Shown in pieces: positions 8,166 through 16,587 of a stretch of DNA of 64,000 nucleotides. Position 1 is the stretch's first letter. Each line of letters starts with the position of its first letter. Both the position numbers and the translations under genes were made by a program. This DNA is from Labrys sp. KNU-23 (GTDB taxonomy: Bacteria; Pseudomonadota; Alphaproteobacteria; Rhizobiales; Labraceae): the NCBI RefSeq assembly GCF_008330945.1, contig NZ_CP043488.1, positions 2,082,501 through 2,146,500 of the forward strand, read 5' to 3'. The notes beneath the pieces were generated by a model that was not told the DNA's origin, did no database searches, and worked only from the letters and a program-made list of their open reading frames with translations.

Positions 8166-8205
8166 TAAGGAATTTATAAGTATTAATCTTGGTTGTTACC
8201 AAGAT
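8166..8205. promoter_or_regulatory. AT-rich control region upstream of pqqA with inverted repeat and shared 15-mer
   Basis: Between pqqA (minus) and the hydrolase gene (plus). It contains TAAGGAATTTATAAG at 8166-8180, repeated exactly in inverse orientation at 29955-29969. It also contains an 8-bp perfect inverted repeat, ATCTTGGT at 8186-8193 and ACCAAGAT at 8198-8205, with a 4-base centre. Read towards pqqA the shared motif gives CTTATAAATT, which could include a -10-like box, about 38 bases before the start codon. The factor that binds is unknown. Confidence 0.5.
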
Positions 8206-8373
8206 CATTACGAACAACACTATCCACGTCTTCCATCAATACCGCAAGTGAAAACAGTTGGTGGGATCGGCCGGATTTTTCGAGCGATGCCTTGCCGGTG
8301 GGAACCGGTCTGGTACGGTCAGGCCGACCCTGCAGTCCCCCTTTCCTGCTCATCCTGTCATTGGGAGCGGTGC

Positions 8374-9255
8374 TTGAAGCTCATCCAGGCCGGCGACCTC
8401 GACATCGCCTATCTCGAAATCGGTCCGGCTGATGGCATGGTCGCCATCCTGCTGCATGGCTTTCCCTATGATGTCCATGCCTATGGCGAGGTTGGCGAGC
8501 GGCTGGCCTCGGCTGGCCTGCGCTGCATCGTGCCGTATCTACGCGGCTATGGGCCGACACGGTTCCGCTCGCCGCAGACGCCGCGCTCGGGCGAGCAGGC
8601 GGCGCTCGGGGCCGATCTCCTGGCGCTCATGGATGCTCTGTCGATCCCGAAGGCCCTGCTTGGCGGCTATGACTGGGGCGGGCGTGCCGCCTGCATTGTG
8701 GCGGCTCTCTGGCCGGAGCGGGTGCGAGGGCTGGTGAGCTGCGGGACCGGTTACAACATCCAGGATATCGCCCGCGCGGGCCTGCCTGCCGCGCCGGAGG
8801 ACGAGGCACGCTTTTGGTATCAATATTACTTCAACACCGAACGCGGCAAAGCCGGGCTGGAGGCGAACCGACGCGCCCTGTGCCGCTTCATCTGGAAGTC
8901 CTGGTCACCGCTCTGGGATTTCGACGACAGGATCTTCGAGCAAAGCGCCGCCGCTTTCGACAATCCCGATTTCGCCGAGATCGTCATCCACTCCTATCGC
9001 CATCGCTATGGCGTGGTGCCCGGCGATCCCGCTTTGCGGGCAATCGAGGCGAGGCTGGCTGACCAGCCCCTTATCGGTGTGCCGACAATCGTGATGCAGG
9101 GCGGTGCCGACGGCGTCGACCCGCCCAAGCCGGACGATCACGACGCCCCGCATTTTAGCGGTGCCTATCGGCGCGCCGTCCTGCCGGGCATCGGCCACAA
9201 CTTCCCGCAGGAGGCGCCCGCCGCCTTCGCCGAGGCATTGCTCTCGCTCGCCTGA
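8374..9255 (+). CDS. Alpha/beta hydrolase, epoxide-hydrolase/dehalogenase-like
   Basis: A 293-residue cytosolic hydrolase of the alpha/beta fold. Visible marks are LLHGFPYDVH (oxyanion HGFP motif), the nucleophile elbow GGYDWGG with aspartate as nucleophile, and the C-terminal GIGHNFPQEAP with the catalytic histidine. An aspartate nucleophile points to the epoxide hydrolase or haloalkane dehalogenase branch rather than a serine esterase. I chose the TTG at 8374 because GGAGCGG lies just before it and homology begins there; an ATG far upstream would add unlikely sequence. It is divergent from pqqA. The substrate cannot be read from the sequence. Confidence 0.8.
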   Translation: MKLIQAGDLDIAYLEIGPADGMVAILLHGFPYDVHAYGEVGERLASAGLRCIVPYLRGYGPTRFRSPQTPRSGEQAALGADLLALMDALSIPKALLGGYDWGGRAACIVAALWPERVRGLVSCGTGYNIQDIARAGLPAAPEDEARFWYQYYFNTERGKAGLEANRRALCRFIWKSWSPLWDFDDRIFEQSAAAFDNPDFAEIVIHSYRHRYGVVPGDPALRAIEARLADQPLIGVPTIVMQGGADGVDPPKPDDHDAPHFSGAYRRAVLPGIGHNFPQEAPAAFAEALLSLA

Positions 9256-9288
9256 GGCGAAGGGCGGCGAAGGATCGGAAGGCCTGCC

Positions 9289-9990
9289 TCACCGCCCCGA
9301 GCGGTTGCCGGCCATGTCGAGCATGAAGCCGCGGCCGCGTACCGTGCCGATCAAAGGGCCGCCGACGCGGGTGATATCGGCGAACTTGGTCCTGAGATAG
9401 CCGACATAGACGTCGACGACATTGAGCGAGACGCCTCCCTGCGTGGCCCACAGGCGGTCGAAGATCTCGCCGCGCGAGACGGGATGGTTGGCGCTTTGCA
9501 TCAGCAGGGCGAGCAGTTCGGCCTCACGCTGGGTCAGGCGCACATGCACGGTACCATAATGGGCCTGGCGCGTTTCGTGATCGAGCACGAGACGCCCGAC
9601 GATCAGACGCTCATGTTCTTCCGACGTGCCGGAGCGGTGCAGGAGGTGGGTGCGCAGCCGCGCCACCAGTTCGTCGAACTGGAAGGGCTTGACGATGTAG
9701 TCGTCCGCTCCGGCCGTCAGGCCGTCGACCCGGTCCTGTACCTCGTCCTTGGCGCTGACGAACAGGATCGGCCCCGTATAGCCGGTCTCACGCAGGGCAC
9801 GACAGACGTCGAGCCCCGAACCGTCGGGCAGGATCATGTCGAGCACCACCGCGCAGGGATTGATGTCCCGGGCGGCGTCGAGGGCTAGGTCTGCCCGCTC
9901 CACCGTGGTGACGTCGAATCCTTCCACCTTCAAGCCGCGGCTCAGCATCGAGCCGATGTCGGCATCATCCTCGACGAGCAATACATTCAT
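9289..9990 (-). CDS. OmpR-family response regulator
   Basis: A 233-residue two-component regulator. The receiver domain (1-120) has the acidic pocket EDD at 7-9, phosphoacceptor Asp51 in VVLDMILPDGSG, and the conserved lysine in VSAKDE. The C-terminal winged helix (about 135-230) has the typical LTQREAELLALLM and VYVGYLRTKF segments. Its ATG overlaps... the partner gene order is unusual: the kinase gene lies upstream and its stop overlaps this start by 4 bases, so kinase and regulator are coupled. Set between the pqq and fhc operons, it is a candidate regulator of methylotrophy; the target genes are not shown by the sequence. Confidence 0.9.
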   Translation of the reverse strand: MNVLLVEDDADIGSMLSRGLKVEGFDVTTVERADLALDAARDINPCAVVLDMILPDGSGLDVCRALRETGYTGPILFVSAKDEVQDRVDGLTAGADDYIVKPFQFDELVARLRTHLLHRSGTSEEHERLIVGRLVLDHETRQAHYGTVHVRLTQREAELLALLMQSANHPVSRGEIFDRLWATQGGVSLNVVDVYVGYLRTKFADITRVGGPLIGTVRGRGFMLDMAGNRSGR

Positions 9991-11567
9991 AATGCAAATC
10001 CTGTGTGCGTATTCCCCTCGGCGGCCCGGGGCAGCGTGATCGCCACTCGCGTGCCGCGCTCGATCTTTGGGTCCGATGCTATAACGATGCTGCCGTGATG
10101 TCGCGCGATAACCCACTGGGCCAAAGCCAGGCCGATGCCGAAACCTGAAGAAGCACCGCCGTCACGGCTGACGAAACGCTCGAACACCCGCTCCCGCTGC
10201 TGGGTGGGGATGCCGCAGCCGTCGTCACTGACGAAGATGCTGGCGACGTCGGGGGCGTCCTCCAGCAGCACCGCGATGCGCGTGGCGCCCTTGGCATGGC
10301 GAATGGCATTGTCGATCAGCCCTTCGACCACTTGGCGGATCCAGTCGGCATCCGCAACGACGTCGCCGGGTGCCTCGGGCAGGGCGAGCGTAATCTCGAG
10401 CTGGTGGCGCCGGGCCATCGGTGCGTAGCTCTCCACGGTGTCCGCCAGCAGGCGCGCCAGGTCGACGCGGCGGAAATCGAGGGTGATCTCGCCGCTTTCC
10501 GAGCGCGCGACGCGCAGCATGTCCTCGACCCGTCGATGCAGGCGGAAGGCACGCTGGCGGATGATGGCAAACGTGGTGCGGACTTCTTCCGGGGCAATGG
10601 ACGGCGCGCGCAAGGCAATGTCGCATTCCCCCAGGACCACGGTGAGGGGCGTGCGCAGTTCGTGGCTGACATCGGCGAAAAAGCGCCGGCGCGAGCGGTC
10701 GATGCCGGCCAGCCTCTCATTGGCGGTGGTGAGATCGGCCGTTCGCTCGGCCACGGTGCGTTCGAGCGCCGCCCTGTCCAGCGACAATTTATGCTCGCGC
10801 CGCGCCAGCGAGGCGGCCATGCGGTTGAAACGGGCCACAAGCAGGCCGAGCTCGTCGCGAGCTCCGATGTCCAGCCTGGTATCGAGCTTGCCGCGGCCGA
10901 TGGCGATGGCAGCGTCGTCGATGGCACCGATTCGTCGCAGCAGCGGCCTTGTGATGCGCTGGTGCAGCAGGATCGCCGTGAGAATGGCGAGGACCGCGGC
11001 GGCAATGGCGGCAATGGTGAGGCGCTGCGAGGTGCGGGCGATATCCTCGCGTGCCAGCTTGACGGCCTGGCGTTCGGCTTCCACCAGGGCGGACAGTCGC
11101 GGGCCGGCGCTGAGGCCGAAACCGTTGAGGGCTCCGCGGATGGTATCGCTGCGCGCGGCCGTATCCGCCTGTTCGAGCCCGCCGGCGATGGCCGCATCCA
11201 GGCTGGCGACATCCGCACGCAGCAGCGCCAGCATGCGCTCCGGCGGCTCGTTGCGGCCCGGTACGGTTTCACCCTGCCAGGGATCGGTGCCGGCCGAGTT
11301 CAGCACGCTGTCGATCTGGCTCTTCAGGGCGGTCAGGCGCAGGCGACTGGGTGCGGCGGCCTGGGCGCTGTCGATGGCAGCGAAGGCATAGTCGGTCAGG
11401 CGTCCGGAAGCTTCGGCGAGCAGGTCGAGCCGGCGCTGCGACACGGTCAGGCGCTCGACCGCAAAATCGGACGTGCGCACGGCGAACAAAAGACCGGCCG
11501 CCGCCAGCAGGGTCAGCATGGCGGCGCCGGCGATCAGGAAGGAGAGAGAGCCTCGGATCGATCCCAT
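9987..11567 (-). CDS. Membrane sensor histidine kinase
   Basis: A kinase of about 526 residues: a transmembrane segment near the N-terminus (LSFLIAGAAMLTLLAAAG), a periplasmic helical sensor region of about 155 residues, a second membrane segment (IAAIAAAVLAILTAILL), HAMP (RITRPLLRRI onwards), a coiled coil, the HisKA box FADVSHELRTPL with the phosphorylated histidine, and an ATPase domain with N, G1 (VSDDGCGIP) and G2 (GFGIGLALA) boxes. ATG 11567 starts directly before the first membrane segment; an in-frame start at 11621 would add 18 residues. The input signal is unknown. Methylobacterium uses MxbDM and MxcQE kinase pairs to control methanol dehydrogenase, but orthology to either is not established here. 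Confidence 0.88.
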   Translation of the reverse strand: MGSIRGSLSFLIAGAAMLTLLAAAGLLFAVRTSDFAVERLTVSQRRLDLLAEASGRLTDYAFAAIDSAQAAAPSRLRLTALKSQIDSVLNSAGTDPWQGETVPGRNEPPERMLALLRADVASLDAAIAGGLEQADTAARSDTIRGALNGFGLSAGPRLSALVEAERQAVKLAREDIARTSQRLTIAAIAAAVLAILTAILLHQRITRPLLRRIGAIDDAAIAIGRGKLDTRLDIGARDELGLLVARFNRMAASLARREHKLSLDRAALERTVAERTADLTTANERLAGIDRSRRRFFADVSHELRTPLTVVLGECDIALRAPSIAPEEVRTTFAIIRQRAFRLHRRVEDMLRVARSESGEITLDFRRVDLARLLADTVESYAPMARRHQLEITLALPEAPGDVVADADWIRQVVEGLIDNAIRHAKGATRIAVLLEDAPDVASIFVSDDGCGIPTQQRERVFERFVSRDGGASSGFGIGLALAQWVIARHHGSIVIASDPKIERGTRVAITLPRAAEGNTHTGFAL

Positions 11568-11693
11568 ACCGCCATGAACCAGAAATGTTCCGACCATTTG
11601 CAGTCGGGTGCGGATGCACACTTGCCCAGCCGAGGCGTCGACGCAAGGCTGTGACGCCCGATGACCCCGGGCGTTTTGCGACAGTACCCCGTT

Positions 11694-11900
11694 TCAGATG
11701 TCGGTGGACAGGTCGCGCTTGGTGACGCAGCGCCAGTTGCGCACTTTCCATTGGCGATGCGTCGATTGCCACTGGGCGATGGTTTCCTGTGCATGAACCA
11801 GGCAGGCCATGCTGTCGCGTGTTTCCATGGACCAGCTGATGCGTTCCTCACGGCAATTATCGGGTGCGCCCATCAGGCAGACGGTCAGGAGAATCCACAT
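11694..11900 (-). CDS. Small cysteine-containing protein, 68 residues
   Basis: Starting at ATG 11900, the product begins with a short hydrophobic stretch (MWILLTVCLMGAP) followed by a small domain with cysteines in DNCREER, MACLVHAQ and NWRC, and a conserved-looking QWKVRNWRC end. Small proteins of this kind, about 65-75 residues and often flanked by unrelated genes, are common in Rhizobiales to my memory, without known function. A leader-like N-terminus suggests export. The frame lies alone between the kinase gene and fhcC. Coding status is likely but not proved. Confidence 0.55.
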   Translation of the reverse strand: MWILLTVCLMGAPDNCREERISWSMETRDSMACLVHAQETIAQWQSTHRQWKVRNWRCVTKRDLSTDI

Positions 11901-12033
11901 CGGTTGCCTCTTGGGATGCCTCTTGCGCAAGTGGATGGAACAAGCTTGTTCTCGTTCGCCGTTTCAATCAAGCTGCACATGCGGCCTACCTCCGGCGAGG
12001 TAGTGGGAATGCTCCCGGCGTCCGATTGCCCGT

Positions 12034-12840
12034 TCATGACGCCGGCATCAGGATCTCGCCCTTGCCGAGGGTGGCAAGGTCGCCGGCCAGGCGTTCGGCT
12101 TGCTCGGGGATGATCTCGGCCGATTGAGGCCTGATTCTCGCGACGGCACGGCGAAGCAGCTGGGCGACCACGAGACGGTGCCGGCCGGTGGGCACGAAGC
12201 TCTGCAGCAGGGCGCCATGCGTGGCAGTGACGATGGTGCCGCGCCGCATGCCATAACCGGGATTGTCGCCGACGCCCTGAGCCACGATGGTGCCGGCTAT
12301 CAGGCCCGAGCCGGCATAATCGCCCGCTCGCCCGCCGACGAGAATCAACCCGCGCCGCATACGCTCGCCCAGCCTGTCGCCGGCATCGCCTTCGATCACG
12401 AGGGTTGCGCCGTCAAGGCCATGCATCGCGCCATGGATGGCGCCGCCGGCACGTTCGTCGGCATGACCGGCGATGCGGACCAGTCCTGCCGTCGCGGCGC
12501 TTGCGGCGAAGGGGCCGGCATTGCCGGAGATCTCGATCGTGCCCCCCCGCATCGCCTGGCCGAGCCGCTGGCCGACATCGCCTTCCACCACGAGGCGGCC
12601 CGATTCGAGGCCGGCACCCACCAGGTCGAATCGGGCCGATCCGCCCTGGAAATGGATATCGGTGCGTTCGCCTTCCTCGACAGCGAAGATCTCGGCCACG
12701 GCGACGCCCCGCCGCGAGGTTCCGATCGGCAGTTTCTCGATGTCGGCGATGGAAAGCGCACCGATGCGGTGCGGCACCAGGCCCGAAAGGTCGAGGCGTT
12801 CGGGCGGGGTTTCGCGCAGGCGGAAGGTGAGGGCGCTCAT
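12034..12840 (-). CDS. fhcC: Formyltransferase/hydrolase complex subunit C
   Basis: The 268-residue product is rich in regularly spaced glycines (DLVGAGLESGRLVVEGDVG, GGTIEISGNAG, GLVRIAGHAD, GTIVAQGVGDNPGYGMRRGTI), the right-handed beta-helix repeats of the FwdC/GltB C-terminal domain. In Methylobacterium FhcC is part of the FhcABCD complex that moves a formyl group from H4MPT to methylofuran and hydrolyses it to formate. The start is ATG 12840, overlapping the fhcD stop by 4 bases. It is the last gene of the fhcBADC operon. Confidence 0.94.
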   Translation of the reverse strand: MSALTFRLRETPPERLDLSGLVPHRIGALSIADIEKLPIGTSRRGVAVAEIFAVEEGERTDIHFQGGSARFDLVGAGLESGRLVVEGDVGQRLGQAMRGGTIEISGNAGPFAASAATAGLVRIAGHADERAGGAIHGAMHGLDGATLVIEGDAGDRLGERMRRGLILVGGRAGDYAGSGLIAGTIVAQGVGDNPGYGMRRGTIVTATHGALLQSFVPTGRHRLVVAQLLRRAVARIRPQSAEIIPEQAERLAGDLATLGKGEILMPAS

Positions 12841-13763
12841 GTCAGCAACTCGCGCAGATGAAAGTGATATTTGCCGAGCTTGCCGCCGTAATTGCCGGCG
12901 GTGACACGTATGAGGCCGTGCTGCGGGCCTGCCTCGACGGCCGCGTGGAGGCCGGCGCGCATCGAGGCCCGCACGGCCTCGGCCGAAAAGCCGTCGATGA
13001 CGATTTCGAGCACCGAGCCGACCTCGGGCGCCAGGGCCGAACGGGTTCGGCCCTTCAGCGTCGGACAATAGGGATCGTTGGTCGAGGCGATCATGCCCTT
13101 GGTGCGCCCGCCGACCTTGGAACCGGAGCGCACGATGCCGCCGGGGAATGGCAGGATCGTGTCTGATACTGCCGCCGCCGCTTTGGCCGCGGCCTCGGCC
13201 ACCGCCAGCGTGCCGGCCTGGTCACGGCCGAGGAATAGGAGATTGCCCCCACCCACCGCGCCTTCGACGAGGCCGGTGTCGTGCTCGCAGACGAATTCGC
13301 CGTCCATCACCGGCACCCGCCAATAGCGATGGCCCTCGATTCGCTTGGCCATCTCGTAGCCGTCGCCGAAATAGCGGATATTGGCGCCCAGCTTGAGACG
13401 TCGCGTGCCCTCGGAACCGGCATAGCAGGCCGAGCCCGGGCTGGTCAGCACGCATTGGCCGACACGGCGCGCGAGCTGCTTGCCGAGCCCGTCCGCGTCG
13501 AAGCCGAACAGAAGAACGCGCAGGCCCGGCCTGCCATCCGGCGTCTCCGCGGGCGAGAGGCTGCGGTCGATGCCGGCCTCGACGCCGCAGCCGATCACCG
13601 AAGTGGCAAAGCCCGTCAGGTTCGCCGCCGCGATCTCGGCCCAGTGCGGCGTGTCGGCCGTCAGCACGATCGCCGTCGCGGCCATGCCGAAGGCCTCCGC
13701 GAAGGTATCGTCGATGGCGATGCCGTTGAGTGTCAGGTCCGAGCTGAGCGTTAGGTCAGACAT
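12837..13763 (-). CDS. fhcD: Formylmethanofuran:H4MPT formyltransferase subunit D
   Basis: A 308-residue Ftr-family protein. It contains the N-terminal block DTFAEAFGM, the GFDADGLGKQL and SKVGGRTKG blocks, and a C-terminal GGKLGKYHFHLRELL. It transfers the formyl group between H4MPT and methylofuran inside the Fhc complex. Length matches archaeal and bacterial Ftr (about 300). The start overlaps the end of fhcA by 13 bases and the stop overlaps fhcC, so expression is coupled. An adjacent run of SDLTLSSDLTLN at the N-terminus is a short internal duplication that may reflect start ambiguity. Confidence 0.96.
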   Translation of the reverse strand: MSDLTLSSDLTLNGIAIDDTFAEAFGMAATAIVLTADTPHWAEIAAANLTGFATSVIGCGVEAGIDRSLSPAETPDGRPGLRVLLFGFDADGLGKQLARRVGQCVLTSPGSACYAGSEGTRRLKLGANIRYFGDGYEMAKRIEGHRYWRVPVMDGEFVCEHDTGLVEGAVGGGNLLFLGRDQAGTLAVAEAAAKAAAAVSDTILPFPGGIVRSGSKVGGRTKGMIASTNDPYCPTLKGRTRSALAPEVGSVLEIVIDGFSAEAVRASMRAGLHAAVEAGPQHGLIRVTAGNYGGKLGKYHFHLRELLT

Positions 13764-15385
13764 GGCTCGACCTCGAAAACGTTTCTTTCACCGAATGCCT
13801 CAAGGGGCACGGCAAAGCTCTCCAGGCCGGCGCCGAAGCGTTCCTCGAGATAATGGTCGGCATGGCGCCGCATGGCCGGGTCGGATTCCGGCGCCAGCGT
13901 CAAGGTGCGGCCGGCGCGCCATCCCAGCGGCTCGCCCTTGCGCACTACCACCACGCCGTCCTTGAGCACGAGCTCGGCCGAGGCGAACATGGCGGTGCGG
14001 TCGGCGTCTTCGCGGTAAACAGCCACATCCGCGCGCGCGCCAGGCTTGAGATGGCCGCGATCCACCAGCCCGAGTAGGCGTGCCGGGGCTGCGCGGGTCA
14101 TGACAGCCACCTCCGTCAGGGTGTATTCGCGCTCGATCGCGGCAAGGCCGCTACGCTCGCGCACGATCTCCGGCAGGCTCGCCAGGGTGCGGTCCCGCTC
14201 CGCCTTGTCCATGAGCAGATGGATGAGGCGGGGATAGGCGGTGAAAGGACCGCCATTGGGATGGTCGGTGGTGAGCAGGACGCGCCAGGGATCCGGCGAG
14301 AGCAGGAAGAGCTCGAGGCCGATGGCGAACTGCAGGGCATTGATGTCCGAGTTCCGGCGATAACGATAGGGCACGATGCCGCCGCCTTCCGCGTCGCCGT
14401 CGACGAGGATCCATTTGCGCGGCCGGCCGGCCTTGCGGCTGGAGAACTGCCTGAGAATGTCGAGGGATATCGTGCAGGTCTGGCCGAACACCACCTGGCC
14501 GACATCGATGGTCACGTTGGGATTTGCCGCCAGGGCCCCGCAGACCTCGGCGGCGGCCGAGACGATTCCGCCGCTTTCGTGCCGGCCATAGCTGTAGAAT
14601 TGGGCATGGGCGAAATGGACCGGCCGGCCCTCCGCCGCCTTCATGGTGGCGACCAGCGTATCGACGGCGCCGGGCAGGCCGAGATTGTTGCAATGGACAT
14701 GCAGTGGGTGCGGCACGCCGATGGCGGTGGTTGCCTCCAGGAGGGCCAGGAGGATCTGGCGCGAGGTCAGGCCATAGCTCGGCACCTCGTCGTCGAGCCC
14801 AAAGGCGCGGACGTTCTGCTTGAACGCTGCCGCCCCGCCGGCGTTGATGACCTTCACGCCGAGCCCGCGCGAGGTCGCGAGCGTCAGCGCCGTCAGGTCG
14901 CGCACCGCCTGGCTTCCCTCCTTGCGCCGGAGCAGAGAGAGCAATTGGTCGTCATTGCCGAGCACGCTGAGCGCGCCGCGGTCAATCAGGGGAATGTCGT
15001 CGAGCTCGAGATGGGTCGCCAGCGCGGCACTGGGCGCCAGTGCCGGCTCGATCACCGTCGTATAGCCCATGCGCGCATAGAGGCGGCCGGTCTCGAAGGC
15101 CGACCAGCGCGCGGTCGAAAAGGGCAGGGCCGGGTCGCCGGCGGTTTCGCTGACATGGAGTTCGGGCAGCAGCAGGCGCGCGAGTGTGACATTGCCGCCC
15201 GCGATATGCGAATGGACGTCGATGCCGCCAGCCATCACCACGCAGCCGCGCGCGTCGATCACCTGGTCGGCGACGGCCTGCACCGGCTTTTCGACGATGC
15301 GCTCGTCCTGGATCCACAGATCCGCCTTGCCATCCCGGCCGGAGACGGGATCGACGACGCGGCCGCCTGCGATGCGTGTCAGCAT
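13751..15385 (-). CDS. fhcA: Formyltransferase/hydrolase complex subunit A (amidohydrolase fold)
   Basis: A 544-residue protein of the FwdA/FmdA/FhcA family with an amidohydrolase barrel. The first metal motif is GGIDVHSHIAGGN; later blocks are LHVHCNNLG, HFAHAQFYSYG and LLTTDHPNGGPF, all positions where the barrel binds metals. It hydrolyses formyl-methylofuran to formate. The product starts LTRIAGGRVVDPVSGRDG, a normal start for this family. It overlaps fhcB by 7 bases upstream and fhcD by 13 downstream. Confidence 0.96.
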   Translation of the reverse strand: MLTRIAGGRVVDPVSGRDGKADLWIQDERIVEKPVQAVADQVIDARGCVVMAGGIDVHSHIAGGNVTLARLLLPELHVSETAGDPALPFSTARWSAFETGRLYARMGYTTVIEPALAPSAALATHLELDDIPLIDRGALSVLGNDDQLLSLLRRKEGSQAVRDLTALTLATSRGLGVKVINAGGAAAFKQNVRAFGLDDEVPSYGLTSRQILLALLEATTAIGVPHPLHVHCNNLGLPGAVDTLVATMKAAEGRPVHFAHAQFYSYGRHESGGIVSAAAEVCGALAANPNVTIDVGQVVFGQTCTISLDILRQFSSRKAGRPRKWILVDGDAEGGGIVPYRYRRNSDINALQFAIGLELFLLSPDPWRVLLTTDHPNGGPFTAYPRLIHLLMDKAERDRTLASLPEIVRERSGLAAIEREYTLTEVAVMTRAAPARLLGLVDRGHLKPGARADVAVYREDADRTAMFASAELVLKDGVVVVRKGEPLGWRAGRTLTLAPESDPAMRRHADHYLEERFGAGLESFAVPLEAFGERNVFEVEPCLT

Positions 15386-16407
15386 GATGCCTGCCCCTTC
15401 TCGCCGATTGCGGCCTTGATGGCGTCGAGAATCTCGGCCGCGCTGGTGTTTCCAGAGGAGGGACCGGTTCCGATTGCGGTGAGGGTTGCGCGGCGCTCGT
15501 CGAAACAGACGGCTGCGCCGGTTTCGCCGGGAACGGCAACCTCGATCACGATGCCGGCCTGCGTCCCGTCCGGGTGTCCCGAAAGTGCGATGGACGGAAT
15601 GTCGGCCGGTGGCGCTTCACCATGGGCCCGGGCACAAAGCCACAACGCCGCATCGGCCTCGCCGCTTGCCACCAGGCGTCGCGCATCGAAGCGCCACGGA
15701 TCGTGTTCCGGATAGCCGCGTCCCAGTCCGACACGGGGCGCATCGCCAGTCGTCCAGCTGCCCACCGCCTGGGCCAGCCGCGCCGCAGCCGGCACGCCGA
15801 GTGGCAGGCTGGAAAAGCGGGTCTTGTCATTGAGATCCTTGACCAGGCCCTGCAGCATGGCGACGGCCGGCTCGCCCAGCTCGAGAGGATCATAGACGGC
15901 GACCCCGAAACGGGCGGCTTTCGCCTTGTCGGCAACGGTCTCCAGCGCCGTCGTCTCGGGACTGGATGGCAGGCGCCCGGCCACCAGCGCGCGCAGCACG
16001 GCGAGTCGCCCCGGCAAATCGCCTTGCTCGGCTTCCAGGCTGACGGTTCCGCGCCTGGCGATACCGGCCAAAGGCGCAGGAGCCACCACGAGTTCGGCGA
16101 GCAAGGGATTGGTGCCGACCTTGCGCCCCACCATCAGAAGCAAGTCGGCGCGGTTGCGCGTTTCAGCCCAGGTCGTGGTCATGGCACCTTGGGCGGCGAC
16201 GGCGCCGAGATCGGCATAGAGCGCCTCCGAACCCTCGCAATCGATGGAAGCACCGATATGGAAGGCGAGCCGGTAGGCGGCACGCACCGCGGCGACATCC
16301 CCGGCCATCCCGCCGACGATAGGCGTGCGGGCCTGGCACAAAATCCTCGCTGCCGCGGCGATGGCCTCGTGCTGATCAACCGGCTGGCCTTCGATCCAGG
16401 CTCGCAT
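15379..16407 (-). CDS. fhcB: Formyltransferase/hydrolase complex subunit B
   Basis: A 342-residue protein related to the FwdB/FmdB molybdopterin-enzyme family, as in bacterial FhcB. The bacterial form is shorter and lacks iron-sulfur cysteines and metal cofactor, because the reaction runs only in the hydrolytic direction. Recognisable blocks are PIVGGMAGDVAAVRAAYRLA, GAMTTTWAETRNRADLLLMVG and the C-terminal ALSGHPDGTQAGIVIEVA. It is the first gene of fhcBADC; upstream lies an AT-rich divergent promoter region shared with the beta-RFAP synthase-like gene. Confidence 0.93.
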   Translation of the reverse strand: MRAWIEGQPVDQHEAIAAAARILCQARTPIVGGMAGDVAAVRAAYRLAFHIGASIDCEGSEALYADLGAVAAQGAMTTTWAETRNRADLLLMVGRKVGTNPLLAELVVAPAPLAGIARRGTVSLEAEQGDLPGRLAVLRALVAGRLPSSPETTALETVADKAKAARFGVAVYDPLELGEPAVAMLQGLVKDLNDKTRFSSLPLGVPAAARLAQAVGSWTTGDAPRVGLGRGYPEHDPWRFDARRLVASGEADAALWLCARAHGEAPPADIPSIALSGHPDGTQAGIVIEVAVPGETGAAVCFDERRATLTAIGTGPSSGNTSAAEILDAIKAAIGEKGQASC

Positions 16408-16587
16408 CCGAGTGCCGTCTCCTGCCTTCCATTTTCGCTATAGCTAACAACCACCTCAGCGTTCGGCCAAGTACCTCAGCGCTCTCTGGCAAATTTATAA
16501 GAATAATATGGATTATTTCTAAGAAATCGCTGCGTTGCCAACGTTGTTTATTTGTTATGATATTTTCCTATTGGGGAGGTCGCGCCG
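16408..16587. promoter_or_regulatory. Divergent promoter region between fhcB and the cofactor/mtdB operon
   Basis: A 180-base stretch that becomes strongly AT-rich at about 16488-16570, unlike its GC-rich surroundings. It includes AATTTATAAG at 16492-16501, matching ten bases of the motif found upstream of pqqA and lutA, in the orientation that reads towards fhcB. An imperfect dyad surrounds AGAATAATATGGATTATTTCT-like sequence at about 16501-16521. GGGGAGG precedes the plus-strand ATG by about 8 bases. Both directions probably start here. Confidence 0.5.

Noticed and set aside
8146..8373. N-terminal extension of the alpha/beta hydrolase
   Set aside because: The first 76 codons have no homology pattern and cross the pqqA control region; TTG 8374 with GGAGCGG is a better start.
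14219..15715. A 498-codon plus-strand frame opposite fhcA and fhcB
   Set aside because: Antisense shadow; no recognisable domain and no ribosome site.
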